Of a stretch of DNA of 26,957 bases, positions 1 to 7,940 are shown piece after piece. The number at the start of each line of letters is the position of its first letter. The stretch's first letter is position 1. A program made the translations under genes and the position numbers. Origin of the DNA: CAZWAP01 sp964632005 (GTDB lineage Bacteria > Planctomycetota > Phycisphaerae > Sedimentisphaerales > Anaerobacaceae); assembly GCA_964632005.1 (NCBI GenBank), contig CAZWAP010000033.1, positions 1-26,957 of the forward strand, given 5' to 3'. Below the pieces are notes generated by a model. That model was not told the origin of the DNA and searched no databases. It saw only the letters and a list, made by a program, of their open reading frames with translations.

Positions 1-2
1 GC

Positions 3-434
3 GAGGGTGTGCCCCAGGACTACCGTGAGGCTCTCAAGTGGTATCGCAAGGCGGCTGAGAAGGGCCACGACGACGCGATGTTCAGTCTGGGCGTGATGTA
101 CGTCAAAGGCGAGGGTGTGCTCCAGGACTACCGTGAGGCGGCCAGGTGGTTTCGCAAGGCGGCCGAGAAGGGCCAGCCCGAGGCGATGTTCAACCTGGGC
201 GTGATGTATGCCGGAGGCGAGGGTGTGCCCCAGGACTATGTCGAGAGTTACGTCTGGTTGTCGGTTGCCGCCGCATTCGGGGCTGAAAAAGCGGCGGAGG
301 GTCGCGATCTGGTGGCCGTTGAATTGACCCCTGAGGCCCGGCTAACTGCCCAGGCAAGGGCACGTGCGTTGTTCGAGCAAATCTCCCGCAAGGCAAAGAC
401 TGACTCAGGCCGGGGCAGTACTCGTGGCCAGTGA
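3..434 (+). CDS. Sel1-like repeat protein, C-terminal part (5' end outside window)
   Basis: The reading frame is open from the window edge, so this is the C-terminal end of a longer protein. A GTG at 9 is in frame but lies inside a repeat and is not the likely start. At least two and a half Sel1-type alpha/alpha repeats are visible (patterns such as GEGVPQDYREALKWYRKAAEKG, described here by the signatures GEGV-QDY, KAAEKG and A-F-LGVMY). A last repeat diverges into YVWLSVAAAFG, typical of the final repeat in this family, followed by a basic C-terminal tail. Sel1 repeats are TPR-like protein-interaction scaffolds, often exported or periplasmic; no partner or location can be read from this fragment. 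The family assignment is firm, the role is unknown. Confidence 0.9.
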   Translation, partial: EGVPQDYREALKWYRKAAEKGHDDAMFSLGVMYVKGEGVLQDYREAARWFRKAAEKGQPEAMFNLGVMYAGGEGVPQDYVESYVWLSVAAAFGAEKAAEGRDLVAVELTPEARLTAQARARALFEQISRKAKTDSGRGSTRGQ

Positions 435-453
435 CGAGATAGGAGAATACCAA

Positions 454-585
454 ATGAATCTCAACTGGCGCAAGAGAGGCGAGCGGGCATTTGGCGCATC
501 CCTCTCGGCAGGAGACCAGGCCCAACTTGAGGCGTTTGGCCTGCCGACAGACGGGGGGCAGAAGGCAGGAGCCAGAAGGGAATAA
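454..585 (+). CDS. Possible 43-residue ORF, function unknown
   Basis: A short ORF starts at ATG 454, 19 nt after the Sel1 gene stop. An AGGAG motif at 441-445 lies 8 nt upstream of the ATG, a good Shine-Dalgarno distance. The product is hydrophilic, basic at both ends (starts MNLNWRKRGERAFG, ends AGARRE), without membrane segment or recognised domain. Its TAA stop sits in the left arm of an inverted repeat shared with the end of the convergent birA gene. The ribosome binding site is the only positive evidence; it could equally be non-coding spacer between the Sel1 gene and the terminator. Confidence 0.35.
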   Translation: MNLNWRKRGERAFGASLSAGDQAQLEAFGLPTDGGQKAGARRE

Positions 586-630
586 CCCCCAACGTAAAGT
601 TGGGGTGGTTGGTGGGTGGTGGGGGTTATT
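581..630. terminator. Inverted repeat between convergent genes, possible bidirectional terminator
   Basis: The arms AATAACCCCC (581-590) and GGGGGTTATT (621-630) are a perfect 10-bp inverted repeat. The stop codon of the 43-residue ORF (583-585) and the birA stop (626-628) lie inside the two arms. Within it, CCCCAAC (587-593) and GTTGGGG (599-605) form a tighter alternative hairpin with a 5-nt loop. No long T run follows on either strand, so termination is inferred from placement between convergent genes. Confidence 0.45.
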
Positions 631-1402
631 GGATGATGGTTGAGTGGGCGGCGGGGAAGAACGTGACGGAGTCGGAGTCGAGGCGGAGGATGAGGCCCTT
701 TTCGGGGTCGATGCCGATGCAACGGCCGGTGAAGCGTCTCTGGTCGTAGAGGACGGTGAGCCTGTGGCCGAGCTGGGTGCTGAGGCTGCGCCAGCAATTT
801 ATCAGGAGGTTTTTGTCGGTGTGTGCGAGGTCTATCCATTGGTCGAGGCAGGTGAGGAGTCTTCTGGCGAGTGAGATGCGGTCGCAGAACGTCCTGGTCT
901 CGATGTCGATGCTGGTTGCGAGTTCGCGTAGTTCAGGAGGGAAGGAATCTTGTTGCTGGTGGCAGTTTATCCCGATGCCGATGATGGAGGCCCTGCCGTA
1001 GGGGCAGGGCTTCGATTCGAGGAGGATGCCGGCGACCTTTTTTGCGTTTATGAGGATGTCGTTGGGCCACTTGATCTTAGCGTTGTGGGCGATAGCCTGT
1101 GCGACGGCGACGGCGGCGGTGAGGGAGAGGAGCTCGTGCCTTACGGTGCACTGGGTCAGGAGGACGGAACAGAGGATGGAATGGTATGGCTGGTCGAGCC
1201 ACTTATTGTCTGCGCGGCCCCTGCCGGCGGTCTGGGCCTCGGCGAAGATGACGAGGCCGTGGTTGGCTTTGTCGCGGGCGTATTCGGCGGCGAGGTCGTT
1301 GGTGCTGGAGGTGGATGCGAAGACGAGGGCGCGGCGGCCGATGCGGGAGGTTTGCAGGTTTGCGGTGATTTTGTCGGGGTCGAGCCGGTCTGGGGCAGGC
1401 AT
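626..1402 (-). CDS. birA: Biotin--[acetyl-CoA-carboxylase] ligase
   Basis: Biotin protein ligase, which activates biotin with ATP and transfers it to the lysine of a biotin carboxyl carrier domain, in the cytoplasm. In the 258-residue product I see the biotin/ATP-binding signature GRGRADNKW at about residues 60-68, KWPND at 111-115, KVAGILLES at 122-130 with the catalytic lysine, and GIGINC at 142-147, followed by a small SH3-like C-terminal domain. The N-terminal winged-helix domain of E. coli BirA is absent, so it should be a ligase without repressor function (class I type). It starts 4 nt after the nadC stop, so the two genes are co-transcribed and probably translationally coupled. nadC-birA adjacency is common in bacteria. 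Confidence 0.95.
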   Translation of the reverse strand: MPAPDRLDPDKITANLQTSRIGRRALVFASTSSTNDLAAEYARDKANHGLVIFAEAQTAGRGRADNKWLDQPYHSILCSVLLTQCTVRHELLSLTAAVAVAQAIAHNAKIKWPNDILINAKKVAGILLESKPCPYGRASIIGIGINCHQQQDSFPPELRELATSIDIETRTFCDRISLARRLLTCLDQWIDLAHTDKNLLINCWRSLSTQLGHRLTVLYDQRRFTGRCIGIDPEKGLILRLDSDSVTFFPAAHSTIIQ

Positions 1403-1406
1403 AGAG

Positions 1407-2279
1407 TTACCTGTCGAGTCCGATGTCCACGGCGCGTGCGGAGTGGGTGATGGCGCCGACGGCGATTCGGTCGACTCCGCACTGTGCGATGGCGGAGACG
1501 TTGTCGAGGGTGATGTTTCCGGAGGCTTCGAGGAGGGGCTTTTTTCCTTTTCCGCACATTTTGTCTCTCATTTCGACGGCGTGTTTGAGCTGCCACTGTC
1601 CCATATTGTCGAGCAGGACGATGTCTATTCCGGGGATTTTGAGGACGTGGTTCAGCTGGTGGTCAACGTGGTCGACTTCGACGGCGACGAACTTTACGGT
1701 TTTGAGTTTTCTGGCCTCTGCGACGATTCTGGCGAGCTTTGGGCGGAAGTTCGGGCCGAGCTGAGCGAGGTGGTTGTCCTTGACGAGGATTCCGTCGTAG
1801 AGTCCGAGGCGGTGATTGTATCCGCCACCGCAGCGGACGGCGTACTTTTCGAGGAATCTCCAGCCCGGCATAGTTTTCCTGGTGTCGTAGATTTTGGCCT
1901 TTGTGCCGCGGACGGCGCGGACGAATTTTTTGGTGGTGGTGGCGATTCCGCTCAGCCTCTGGAGGAAGTTGAGCATGACCCTTTCGGCGCTGAGCATTGA
2001 TCGGAGTGGGCCTTCGACGGTGGCGAGCTTTGAGCCGACGTGGGCGGACTGCGAATCGTTGACGTGGACGCGAAGCTTGAGCCTTTCGTCATAGCGGCGG
2101 AGGATTTCCCTGGCGAGGTCCATACCGCAGACGACGATTTCCTCGCGCGAGACGATGTTGGCCGTGGCGGTGGCGTTTTCGGGGAAGAAAAGGTCGGTGG
2201 TGTTGTCGCCCGTTCCGAGGTCTTCGGCGATGGCCATTTCTATGAGAGGTCGGACTTTTGCGATGTTCAGTTTTTTCAT
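1407..2279 (-). CDS. nadC: Nicotinate-nucleotide pyrophosphorylase (quinolinate phosphoribosyltransferase)
   Basis: Converts quinolinate and PRPP to nicotinate mononucleotide, pyrophosphate and CO2 in de novo NAD synthesis. The 290-residue product has the family hallmarks in order: EDLGTGDNTTDL near residues 19-30, ERVMLNFLQRLSG at 99-111, DTRKTMPGWR at 132-141, GGGYNHRLGLYDGILVKDNH at 151-170, and the C-terminal LLEASGNITLDN and GVDRIAVGAITHS segments that close the barrel. The ATG at 2279 was chosen because homology begins there; the same frame stays open further upstream, but that extension overlaps the promoter and uvrB. First gene of a nadC-birA operon behind a sigma70-like promoter. No NadC partner genes (nadA, nadB) are in the window. 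Confidence 0.95.
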   Translation of the reverse strand: MKKLNIAKVRPLIEMAIAEDLGTGDNTTDLFFPENATATANIVSREEIVVCGMDLAREILRRYDERLKLRVHVNDSQSAHVGSKLATVEGPLRSMLSAERVMLNFLQRLSGIATTTKKFVRAVRGTKAKIYDTRKTMPGWRFLEKYAVRCGGGYNHRLGLYDGILVKDNHLAQLGPNFRPKLARIVAEARKLKTVKFVAVEVDHVDHQLNHVLKIPGIDIVLLDNMGQWQLKHAVEMRDKMCGKGKKPLLEASGNITLDNVSAIAQCGVDRIAVGAITHSARAVDIGLDR

Positions 2280-2360
2280 ATTGTTGCTTCCGTTTTCGCC
2301 GAGAGCAGGGTATAGCTGTTCCCGGCCATAGCGTGCTCTATAACGGGAGCACCGTGGGTA

Positions 2361-2389
2361 GATATAGCAGATTGAGGGGGCCGTGTCAA
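2361..2389 (-). promoter_or_regulatory. Sigma70-type promoter of nadC-birA
   Basis: On the minus strand, TTGACA (2384-2389) and TATATC (2361-2366) are separated by exactly 17 nt. Transcription would start near 2354, giving an untranslated leader of about 75 nt before nadC. The perfect -35 hexamer and ideal spacing, in the gap between uvrB and nadC, make this one of the best promoters in the window. Confidence 0.7.
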
Positions 2390-2422
2390 TCGGGAGAAGA
2401 CCAGATGTTTGGACGTGGGGGG

Positions 2423-4480
2423 TCAGGGGGCTGATTTTTTTCGTGGGTCGCGTCGGGCGGTCTTGGAGGAGAGGAAGTCTCTTTTTTTTCTTTTTGAGTC
2501 CATCAATATAAGCTGGGGTAGCTCTTTTAGCTGTTTTAGCTGGTCTCTGAGGGCGGCGGCCTTTTCGAAGTCGAGTGTTCGGGCAGCCTCGAGCATTTCT
2601 TTTTCGATCTGGGATGCGAGCTCGATGCGGTCGTACTCTGAGTCGGCGAACCGGGCGGCGTGCTGGGCGACTTTCCGGGCCTTTATTTGTTCGGTGAGGC
2701 TTTTTCTTATTTCCTTTTTTATGGTTTCGGGTGTGATGTTGTGTTTTTTGTTGTAGTCGAGCTGGATTTTGCGGCGTCTGTTGGTTTCGTCGATGGCCTT
2801 TTGCATCGATGGTGTGATTGTGTCGGCGTAGAGGAATACGGTTGCGTTGACGTTTCTGGCGGTTCGGCCGATGGTCTGTATGAGGGAGGTCTGGCTTCTG
2901 AGGAATCCTTCCTTGTCGGCGTCGAGGATTGCGACGGCGGAGACCTCTGGCAGGTCGAGTCCTTCTCTGAGGAGGTTTACTCCGACCAGGACGTCGAAGT
3001 CGGCGTTGCGGAGGGCCCGGAGGATTTCGATACGTTCGAGTGTGTCGATTTCGCTGTGGAGGTATCGGCACCTGTAGCCTTTTTTGGTGATATAGGCGGC
3101 GAGGTCCTCTGCGAGTCTCTTGGTGAGGGTGGTGACGAGGACTCTTTCGTCGGCCTTGACGCGTTTATCGATTTCTCTGAGCAGATGCTGGACCTGGTCG
3201 CGGGCCGGGTGGACGAAGATCTGGGGGTCAAGCAGTCCGGTGGGCCTTATGATCTGCTCGACGACCTGGCCGGCACATTTTTCCATTTCGAAGGGCCCCG
3301 GGGTTGCGGAGACGAAGATTACGTTGGCCCATTTTTCCTGGAACTCTTCGAAGCGGAGGGGGCGGTTATCGAGTGCGGAGGGGAGCCTGAATCCGTGTTC
3401 TATGAGTACTTCTTTCCTGGCCCTGTCGCCGGCCCACATCGCGCGGAGCTGGGGGATGGTGACGTGGGACTCGTCGATGAAGAGGAGGAAGTCTTCGGGG
3501 AAGTAGTCGATGAGGGTGTATGGTCTTGCTCCTGGGGGCAGGCCGGCGAGGTGTCGTGCGTAGTTTTCGATGCCTGAGCAATAGCCGACTTCCTGCATCA
3601 TCTCGATGTCGTACCTCGTGCGGGCCTGGAGTCGCTGGGCCTCGAGGAGTTTGCCCTGGCTGCGGAGCTCTGCGAGGCGTTGTTCGAGCTCGGCCTCTAT
3701 GCTTTTTATTGCGGCGCTTATTCGGTCTGCGGGCATAACGTAGTGCTGGGCCGGGTAGATGAAGACCTGCTGTTCGACGGCGAGGGTTTGGGCGGAGACG
3801 GGATTTATGTAGGTTATCCGGTCGACCTGGTCAGCGAAGAACTCGATTCGGATGGCGAAGGACTCGTAGGATGGGTAGATTTCGACGAGGTCGCCTCGGA
3901 CGCGGAAGGTGCCTCTGTGGAAGTCGAGGTCGTTTCTTGTGTACTGGATGTCTGCGAGTTTTCCAAGGAGTTGGTTTCTATCGATGATATCGCCGGTTCG
4001 GACGGCGACGACGCTGGCCTTGTAGTCTTCCGGGGAGCCAAGGCCGAAGATGCAGGAGACCGATGCGACGATGATGCAGTCACGTCTGGTGGAGAGGCTG
4101 GTGGTGGTGGAGAGGCGCAGCCGGTCGAGGTCGTTGTTTTTCGAGGCGTCTTTTTCGATGTAGATATCTCGCTGTGGGATGTAGGCTTCTGGCTGGTAAT
4201 AGTCGTAGTAGCTGACGAAGTATTCGACGGCGTTTTGCGGGAAGAGCTCTTTGAACTCTTCGTAGAGCTGGGCTGCGAGGGTTTTGTTGTGTGAGATGAC
4301 GAGGACGGGCCTATCGAAGTGTGCGATGACGTTGGCCATTGTGAAGGTTTTGCCGGAGCCGGTGACACCCATAAGCGTCTGGAATTTTCGGCCGGCGTGC
4401 AGGGCCTGGACGAGCTTTTCGATAGCCTGGGGCTGGTCCCCAGCGGGCTTGAACTGATTGTTGAGCTTGAAAATCGCCAT
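2423..4480 (-). CDS. uvrB: Excinuclease ABC subunit B
   Basis: UvrB, the damage-verifying helicase-like subunit of nucleotide excision repair that receives DNA from UvrA and positions UvrC. The 685-residue protein is of normal length. Seen in order (numbering from the upstream GTG, two codons before the chosen ATG): GDQPQAI near 16, Walker A GVTGSGKT at 40-47, the beta-hairpin region YYDYYQPEAYIPQRD near 93-107, the IDESH box at 337-341, SATPG near 394, the motif VI segment QTIGRTARN near 537-545, and a C-terminal UVR domain at about 626-654 that contacts UvrC. The tail is very basic. I chose ATG 4480; a GTG at 4486 is equally in frame, and neither has a convincing Shine-Dalgarno. uvrA and uvrC are not in the window. 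Confidence 0.97.
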   Translation of the reverse strand: MAIFKLNNQFKPAGDQPQAIEKLVQALHAGRKFQTLMGVTGSGKTFTMANVIAHFDRPVLVISHNKTLAAQLYEEFKELFPQNAVEYFVSYYDYYQPEAYIPQRDIYIEKDASKNNDLDRLRLSTTTSLSTRRDCIIVASVSCIFGLGSPEDYKASVVAVRTGDIIDRNQLLGKLADIQYTRNDLDFHRGTFRVRGDLVEIYPSYESFAIRIEFFADQVDRITYINPVSAQTLAVEQQVFIYPAQHYVMPADRISAAIKSIEAELEQRLAELRSQGKLLEAQRLQARTRYDIEMMQEVGYCSGIENYARHLAGLPPGARPYTLIDYFPEDFLLFIDESHVTIPQLRAMWAGDRARKEVLIEHGFRLPSALDNRPLRFEEFQEKWANVIFVSATPGPFEMEKCAGQVVEQIIRPTGLLDPQIFVHPARDQVQHLLREIDKRVKADERVLVTTLTKRLAEDLAAYITKKGYRCRYLHSEIDTLERIEILRALRNADFDVLVGVNLLREGLDLPEVSAVAILDADKEGFLRSQTSLIQTIGRTARNVNATVFLYADTITPSMQKAIDETNRRRKIQLDYNKKHNITPETIKKEIRKSLTEQIKARKVAQHAARFADSEYDRIELASQIEKEMLEAARTLDFEKAAALRDQLKQLKELPQLILMDSKRKKRDFLSSKTARRDPRKKSAP

Positions 4481-4516
4481 ATACACAGACGGATATCGTG
4501 TGGTGCTTTTCGTTAT

Positions 4517-4551
4517 ATTTTAGCGGCAAGGCGGGCGGTTTTCACGTGAAA
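4517..4551 (-). promoter_or_regulatory. Candidate uvrB promoter overlapped by a 12-bp palindrome
   Basis: On the minus strand a -10-like TAAAAT (4517-4522) lies 17 nt from GTGAAA (4540-4545), a 4-of-6 match to the -35 consensus. That hexamer is half of the perfect palindrome TTTCACGTGAAA (4540-4551). A palindrome over the -35 box is what an operator for a dimeric repressor would look like, and uvrB is frequently damage-inducible. The regulator is unknown and the site does not match the E. coli LexA box. Confidence 0.4.
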
Positions 4552-4626
4552 TCGGCGGCAGGTTGGCTCAGGTGGAGATTTTGGCGGGGGGGTTTGGTGT
4601 TGAGCTTTGGCGGGGGCGGGGTGGTG

Positions 4627-5424
4627 CTACGGGGGGCTGCCGGGGTAGGTTATAGCGGCGAGGAGGGCGTTGCCGTATTTCTGCCAGAGGGCTTGGGCGG
4701 GCAGGTGGGAGTCGGCGGTTTCCAATTCGAGGGTGATGGTTGGGATTGCGAGGTCGAGACCTGTGTAGGAGCCGAGTGAGCCGGGTCTGGCGCCGAGTTT
4801 CTTGACGGGCAGGCTGCAGTAGCGGGCCAAATGGTCTGCGAGCAGTCGTGCGGGGCCGTCGTAGTCGATACAGGGCGGCTGGTTGTGGCTTCTTTGGTGG
4901 ATACTTACGATTCGGTCTGGGGCGTAGCGGCGGATGAGCCGGGCGATCGCGCGTGCCTCGGGTTCGGAGAGAGGGGAGCGGCCGGTGCGTGGGGAATTCA
5001 GGCGGTTGGCGGTAGCGAAATTGCGGTTCAGGTCGACGCCGTTGGCGTTGTGGCGGGTTTTGCGGGCCATTCCGTCGGGGTTGGCGACGGGCAGGAGCAG
5101 GACTGTTCGGCCGATCAGGAGCTCGGGGTGGTCTTTGAGGTATTGGGCGAGTTCTCTGAGCAGTGGTGTACCTGCGGGTTCGTCTCCGTGGATTGTGGCC
5201 AGGATGAAGACCACGTCGGGGCCTGTGCCGAAGCGGTGTGTCATAATGGGTCTGCCTCGGACGGAACTGCCGACGATTTGATGCTGGCCGAGTGGAGCAA
5301 GGGCGTCGGGGCCGGCGGTGCCGAGGAATTTGGTGCGGGGGGAGGGCTGCTGGCAAGCGAGGGGGGCCAGCATTGCGGCGAGGATGAGAACAGCGGAAGC
5401 TGCGGAGCTTAGACGGGTCGTCAT
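4627..5424 (-). CDS. M14-family zinc carboxypeptidase, MpaA-like, exported
   Basis: Predicted zinc peptidase resembling murein peptide amidase A, which cleaves the gamma-D-Glu-diaminopimelate bond of released muropeptides. The 265-residue product has an N-terminal hydrophobic signal (residues about 9-23) ending in PLAC, a possible but non-canonical lipobox with Cys24. The M14 zinc ligands are visible: HGDE (H79, E82) and SIHQ (H176). NPDG at 115-118 and NRNF at 133-136 are family motifs, and E233 in TLELE is the likely general base. A CIDYDG segment after the third ligand resembles MpaA. I chose ATG 5424 because an AGGTG motif lies 6 nt upstream; a GTG at 5433 would extend it by three residues. 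If exported it would act on peptidoglycan in the envelope, unlike cytoplasmic E. coli MpaA. Exact substrate uncertain. Confidence 0.8.
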   Translation of the reverse strand: MTTRLSSAASAVLILAAMLAPLACQQPSPRTKFLGTAGPDALAPLGQHQIVGSSVRGRPIMTHRFGTGPDVVFILATIHGDEPAGTPLLRELAQYLKDHPELLIGRTVLLLPVANPDGMARKTRHNANGVDLNRNFATANRLNSPRTGRSPLSEPEARAIARLIRRYAPDRIVSIHQRSHNQPPCIDYDGPARLLADHLARYCSLPVKKLGARPGSLGSYTGLDLAIPTITLELETADSHLPAQALWQKYGNALLAAITYPGSPP

Positions 5425-5480
5425 ATCGGGCACCTATGCAACGGGTTTTTTGCAGCGGACGAGTCGCCGCTTTTGCGAGC

Positions 5481-5509
5481 ATTATAAGGTATGCGGGCGA
5501 TTGTGAAAG
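5481..5509 (-). promoter_or_regulatory. Candidate promoter of the MpaA-like gene
   Basis: The minus strand has a perfect TATAAT (5481-5486). Seventeen nt upstream lies CTTTCA (5504-5509), a weak -35 with 3 of 6 matches. Transcription would start near 5474 and leave a leader of about 50 nt before ATG 5424. Confidence 0.45.
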
Positions 5510-5721
5510 ACAAAAGGCAGGGATGGCCTTGCATTGGTGGGATAAAAGGAGGGCGGCGAGGCGGTTGGGGGTATGGGAGATTGTGCCTGAGGACAGCGGG
5601 GAGAGGATGGGCCGGCGTGCTGGAGGGGTCGGCGGCAAAAACTCCAGAGAACGGGGTGGGCGGGCCGATGATAGGGATGGAGGATTTTGGTGAGGCCGGC
5701 GTTTGCGTTGGGAAGGTGGTA

Positions 5722-6402
5722 ATGGCAGAGAAGCGCAGAAGGATAAGTGGGGCTGGTCTGGTGGTAACGGCGGGGGTGGTGGTATTCTTGGGTTACGTGG
5801 GGCGTGGTCTGTACCAGGGTGCGGGGACGATCGGGGAACTGCTGGCGGAGAACAGGCAGCTAAAAGAGGCGATAGCCAACCTGACGGAGGAGGACCAGAT
5901 AGGATATGCGAAGGTGGTAAGGCAGGTCGAAGGTGAGGACGGGTTGTACACGACGATAAGATTCGTGGAGACTGCTCGTGACGACAAGCTCAGGCGGATA
6001 CTGGAGAAGGAATACACGATCGCCGGGGACGTGGTGCATTTTGACGCGTTGATCGTGAAATTCGGGGAGAAGATGGTTATGGACGGCAAGTCGCGGGCGT
6101 TGTACCTGTGGCGGCGTGTGTACGGTGAGAGGACGGCCCCGGAGGATGGGTTTGTGATAGAAGAGCCGGGGGCCGAGCCGGAGCGATACGCGGACCTGCT
6201 GGCGGCGCTGCCGATAAAGCAGCGGGAGCTTTTCTGGTCGAGCATCTGGGATCTGGCGAACGACCCGAGGAAGCTGGAGGAGTACGGTATCGAGGCGATA
6301 TTCGGGAACGCGGTGTATTCGAAGGTGCGCGAGGGGCTGATATACGTTTTCAAGATAAGCCCGAGCGGGCAGGTGGTTCCGGAGGTGGTGCCTGATATGT
6401 GA
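5722..6402 (+). CDS. Membrane-anchored protein of unknown function
   Basis: I do not recognise this 226-residue protein. It starts with a basic segment (MAEKRRRISG), has one hydrophobic helix at about residues 11-29, and then a short heptad-like stretch (about 36-56, ELLAENRQLKEAIANL) that may form a coiled coil. This suggests a single-pass protein with N-in topology and a soluble domain of about 170 residues outside the cytoplasm. The soluble part is charged and mixed alpha/beta in appearance, with aromatic patches such as ALYLWRRVYGER and ELFWSSIWDLAND. I chose ATG 5722 because GGAAGGTGG lies just upstream and the membrane segment follows directly; the frame is open upstream to 5491, but that part has low-complexity Gly/Arg composition. 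It is followed after 153 nt by lhgO on the same strand; no functional link is evident. Confidence 0.8.
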   Translation: MAEKRRRISGAGLVVTAGVVVFLGYVGRGLYQGAGTIGELLAENRQLKEAIANLTEEDQIGYAKVVRQVEGEDGLYTTIRFVETARDDKLRRILEKEYTIAGDVVHFDALIVKFGEKMVMDGKSRALYLWRRVYGERTAPEDGFVIEEPGAEPERYADLLAALPIKQRELFWSSIWDLANDPRKLEEYGIEAIFGNAVYSKVREGLIYVFKISPSGQVVPEVVPDM

Positions 6403-6555
6403 GGGGGCCGGCGGTCCGAGGGGGCAGCGGCGTGAAGGTGGAGGGTACGTGGGATGGGAATTCAAGGGCGGCACTGGGTCTTGATTGACGGAGGGGGTGC
6501 TTTGGATTAGTGTATAGCTGGACAGCGAGATTCTGCGCTTAGGAGACGGCATTAG

Positions 6556-7863
6556 ATGAAGCAAGATGTTGACTTCGAGATCGTAGTAATCGGGGGTGGG
6601 ATCGTGGGGCTGGCGTCGGCTTACAAGATTTCGCTGGCGTATCCGGGGATCGGGATAGCGGTTCTTGAGAAGGAGGGGGAGGTTGGGTCGCACCAGACGG
6701 GTCACAATTCTGGGGTGATCCATTCGGGGTTGTATTACAAGCCCGGGTCGGGGAAGGCCCGGCGGTGCACAGCTGGGCGGCGGGAGTTAGTGAGATTTGC
6801 AGAGGAGCAGGGGCTTGGGTACGAAGTGTGCGGGAAGCTCGTTGTAGCGACGCGGGAGCGGGAGCTTGGTCGGCTGAATGACCTTTTCGAGCGTGGCCGG
6901 GCGAACGGCGTCGAGGGTATCGAGAAGATCGGGACGGAGCAGATAGTCGAGATTGAGCCGGCCTGCCGAGGGATAGCGGCGATCAAGGTACCGTGTACGG
7001 GGATAATCGATTTTGTAGGTGTAGCGAGGCGGTTGGCGGAGTTGATAGAGGCCGGGGGCGAGGGGAACGTGGTGCTGACGGGGCAGGAGGTGGTGGGTCT
7101 GGAGCGACACGATTTTTATACGCGGGTGATAACCGAGCGGGCGTCGTTCAGGGCCAGGTATCTTCTGAACTGCGCCGGGCTTCAAAGTGACAGGGTTGCG
7201 GAGATGGATGGGGTGGATCCGGGCGTGCGGATAGTTCCTTTCCGGGGCGACTACTACGAGCTGCGTGAGGAGGCCCGGGAGAAGGTGCGGGGGTTGATAT
7301 ACCCTGTTCCTGACCCTGCGGTTCCGTTTCTGGGGGTGCATTTTACGCGGATGATAGACGGGTCGGTGGAGTGCGGGCCGAGCGCGGTATTCTCATTCAA
7401 ACGAGAGGGTTACGGCAAGATGGAGTTCAGCCTTCGGGACTGCCTGGATTCGCTGGGATACGTGGGGACTTGGCGGTTGTTTTTGAGGCACTGGCGTTAT
7501 GGTCTGGGCGAATACGCGCGGGCGTTTTCGCGGGGGTTGTTGCTGCGGCAGCTTCGGCGGCTTGTTCCGTCGCTGGGGAGTGATGATATCAGGCCTGGGA
7601 AGACGGGGGTGCGTGCGCAGGCGGTCGGGCCGAGAGGCGAGCTGGTCGACGATTTCAAGATAGAACGGCGGGGCAACTCGATACACGTGCTGAATGCGCC
7701 GTCGCCGGCTGCGACGGCGTGCTTGGCGATCGGGGATTATATCAGCGAGCTTTCGGGGCAGTATTTCGGGCTGGTGGATAAGTTGGCGAAGAAGCAGGTG
7801 CGGTCGTCTAAGAAGAAACGCAAGAGCAAGGGCAAGGGCAAGGGGGGCGAGCGGGGCAAGTAG
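6556..7863 (+). CDS. lhgO: L-2-hydroxyglutarate oxidase (FAD-dependent)
   Basis: FAD enzyme of the DAO family that oxidises L-2-hydroxyglutarate to 2-oxoglutarate, a metabolite-repair and lysine-catabolism step usually at the cytoplasmic membrane. The product has the dinucleotide-binding GGGIVG at residues 13-18, an acidic residue after the second strand (LEKEGEVG), and the LhgO-type segments HQTGHNSGVIHSGLYYKPGS, CGKLVVA, CTGIIDF, PFRGDYYEL, LGVHFTR and a C-terminal APSPAATACLAIG. AGGAG at 6541-6545 precedes ATG 6556 by 10 nt. The 435-residue length exceeds the usual roughly 400 because of a Lys/Gly/Ser-rich tail over the last 25 residues (KKKRKSKGKGKGG). Distance to priA is 77 nt on the same strand, so the genes may be co-transcribed without being functionally linked. 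Confidence 0.9.
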   Translation: MKQDVDFEIVVIGGGIVGLASAYKISLAYPGIGIAVLEKEGEVGSHQTGHNSGVIHSGLYYKPGSGKARRCTAGRRELVRFAEEQGLGYEVCGKLVVATRERELGRLNDLFERGRANGVEGIEKIGTEQIVEIEPACRGIAAIKVPCTGIIDFVGVARRLAELIEAGGEGNVVLTGQEVVGLERHDFYTRVITERASFRARYLLNCAGLQSDRVAEMDGVDPGVRIVPFRGDYYELREEAREKVRGLIYPVPDPAVPFLGVHFTRMIDGSVECGPSAVFSFKREGYGKMEFSLRDCLDSLGYVGTWRLFLRHWRYGLGEYARAFSRGLLLRQLRRLVPSLGSDDIRPGKTGVRAQAVGPRGELVDDFKIERRGNSIHVLNAPSPAATACLAIGDYISELSGQYFGLVDKLAKKQVRSSKKKRKSKGKGKGGERGK

Positions 7864-7940
7864 CGGGAGCGGGTTGATGGACGGCCAATCGTTGCGGGCC
7901 GATGGCATAGCAGGGTTTTGATGGGGGCAAAGGGTCAGGG

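Noticed and set aside
2280..3071. Upstream extension of the nadC frame into uvrB
   Set aside because: It overlaps uvrB in another frame, is Arg/Pro-rich, and NadC homology begins exactly at the ATG at 2279.
5491..5721. N-terminal extension of the membrane-anchored unknown protein
   Set aside because: Gly/Arg-rich with no signal features; the ATG at 5722 has a good ribosome binding site and is followed directly by the basic-hydrophobic anchor.
6484..6522. Possible lhgO promoter (TTGACG with TATAGC)
   Set aside because: The spacing is 22 nt, too long for a sigma70 promoter, and the 17-nt alternative has a poor -10.
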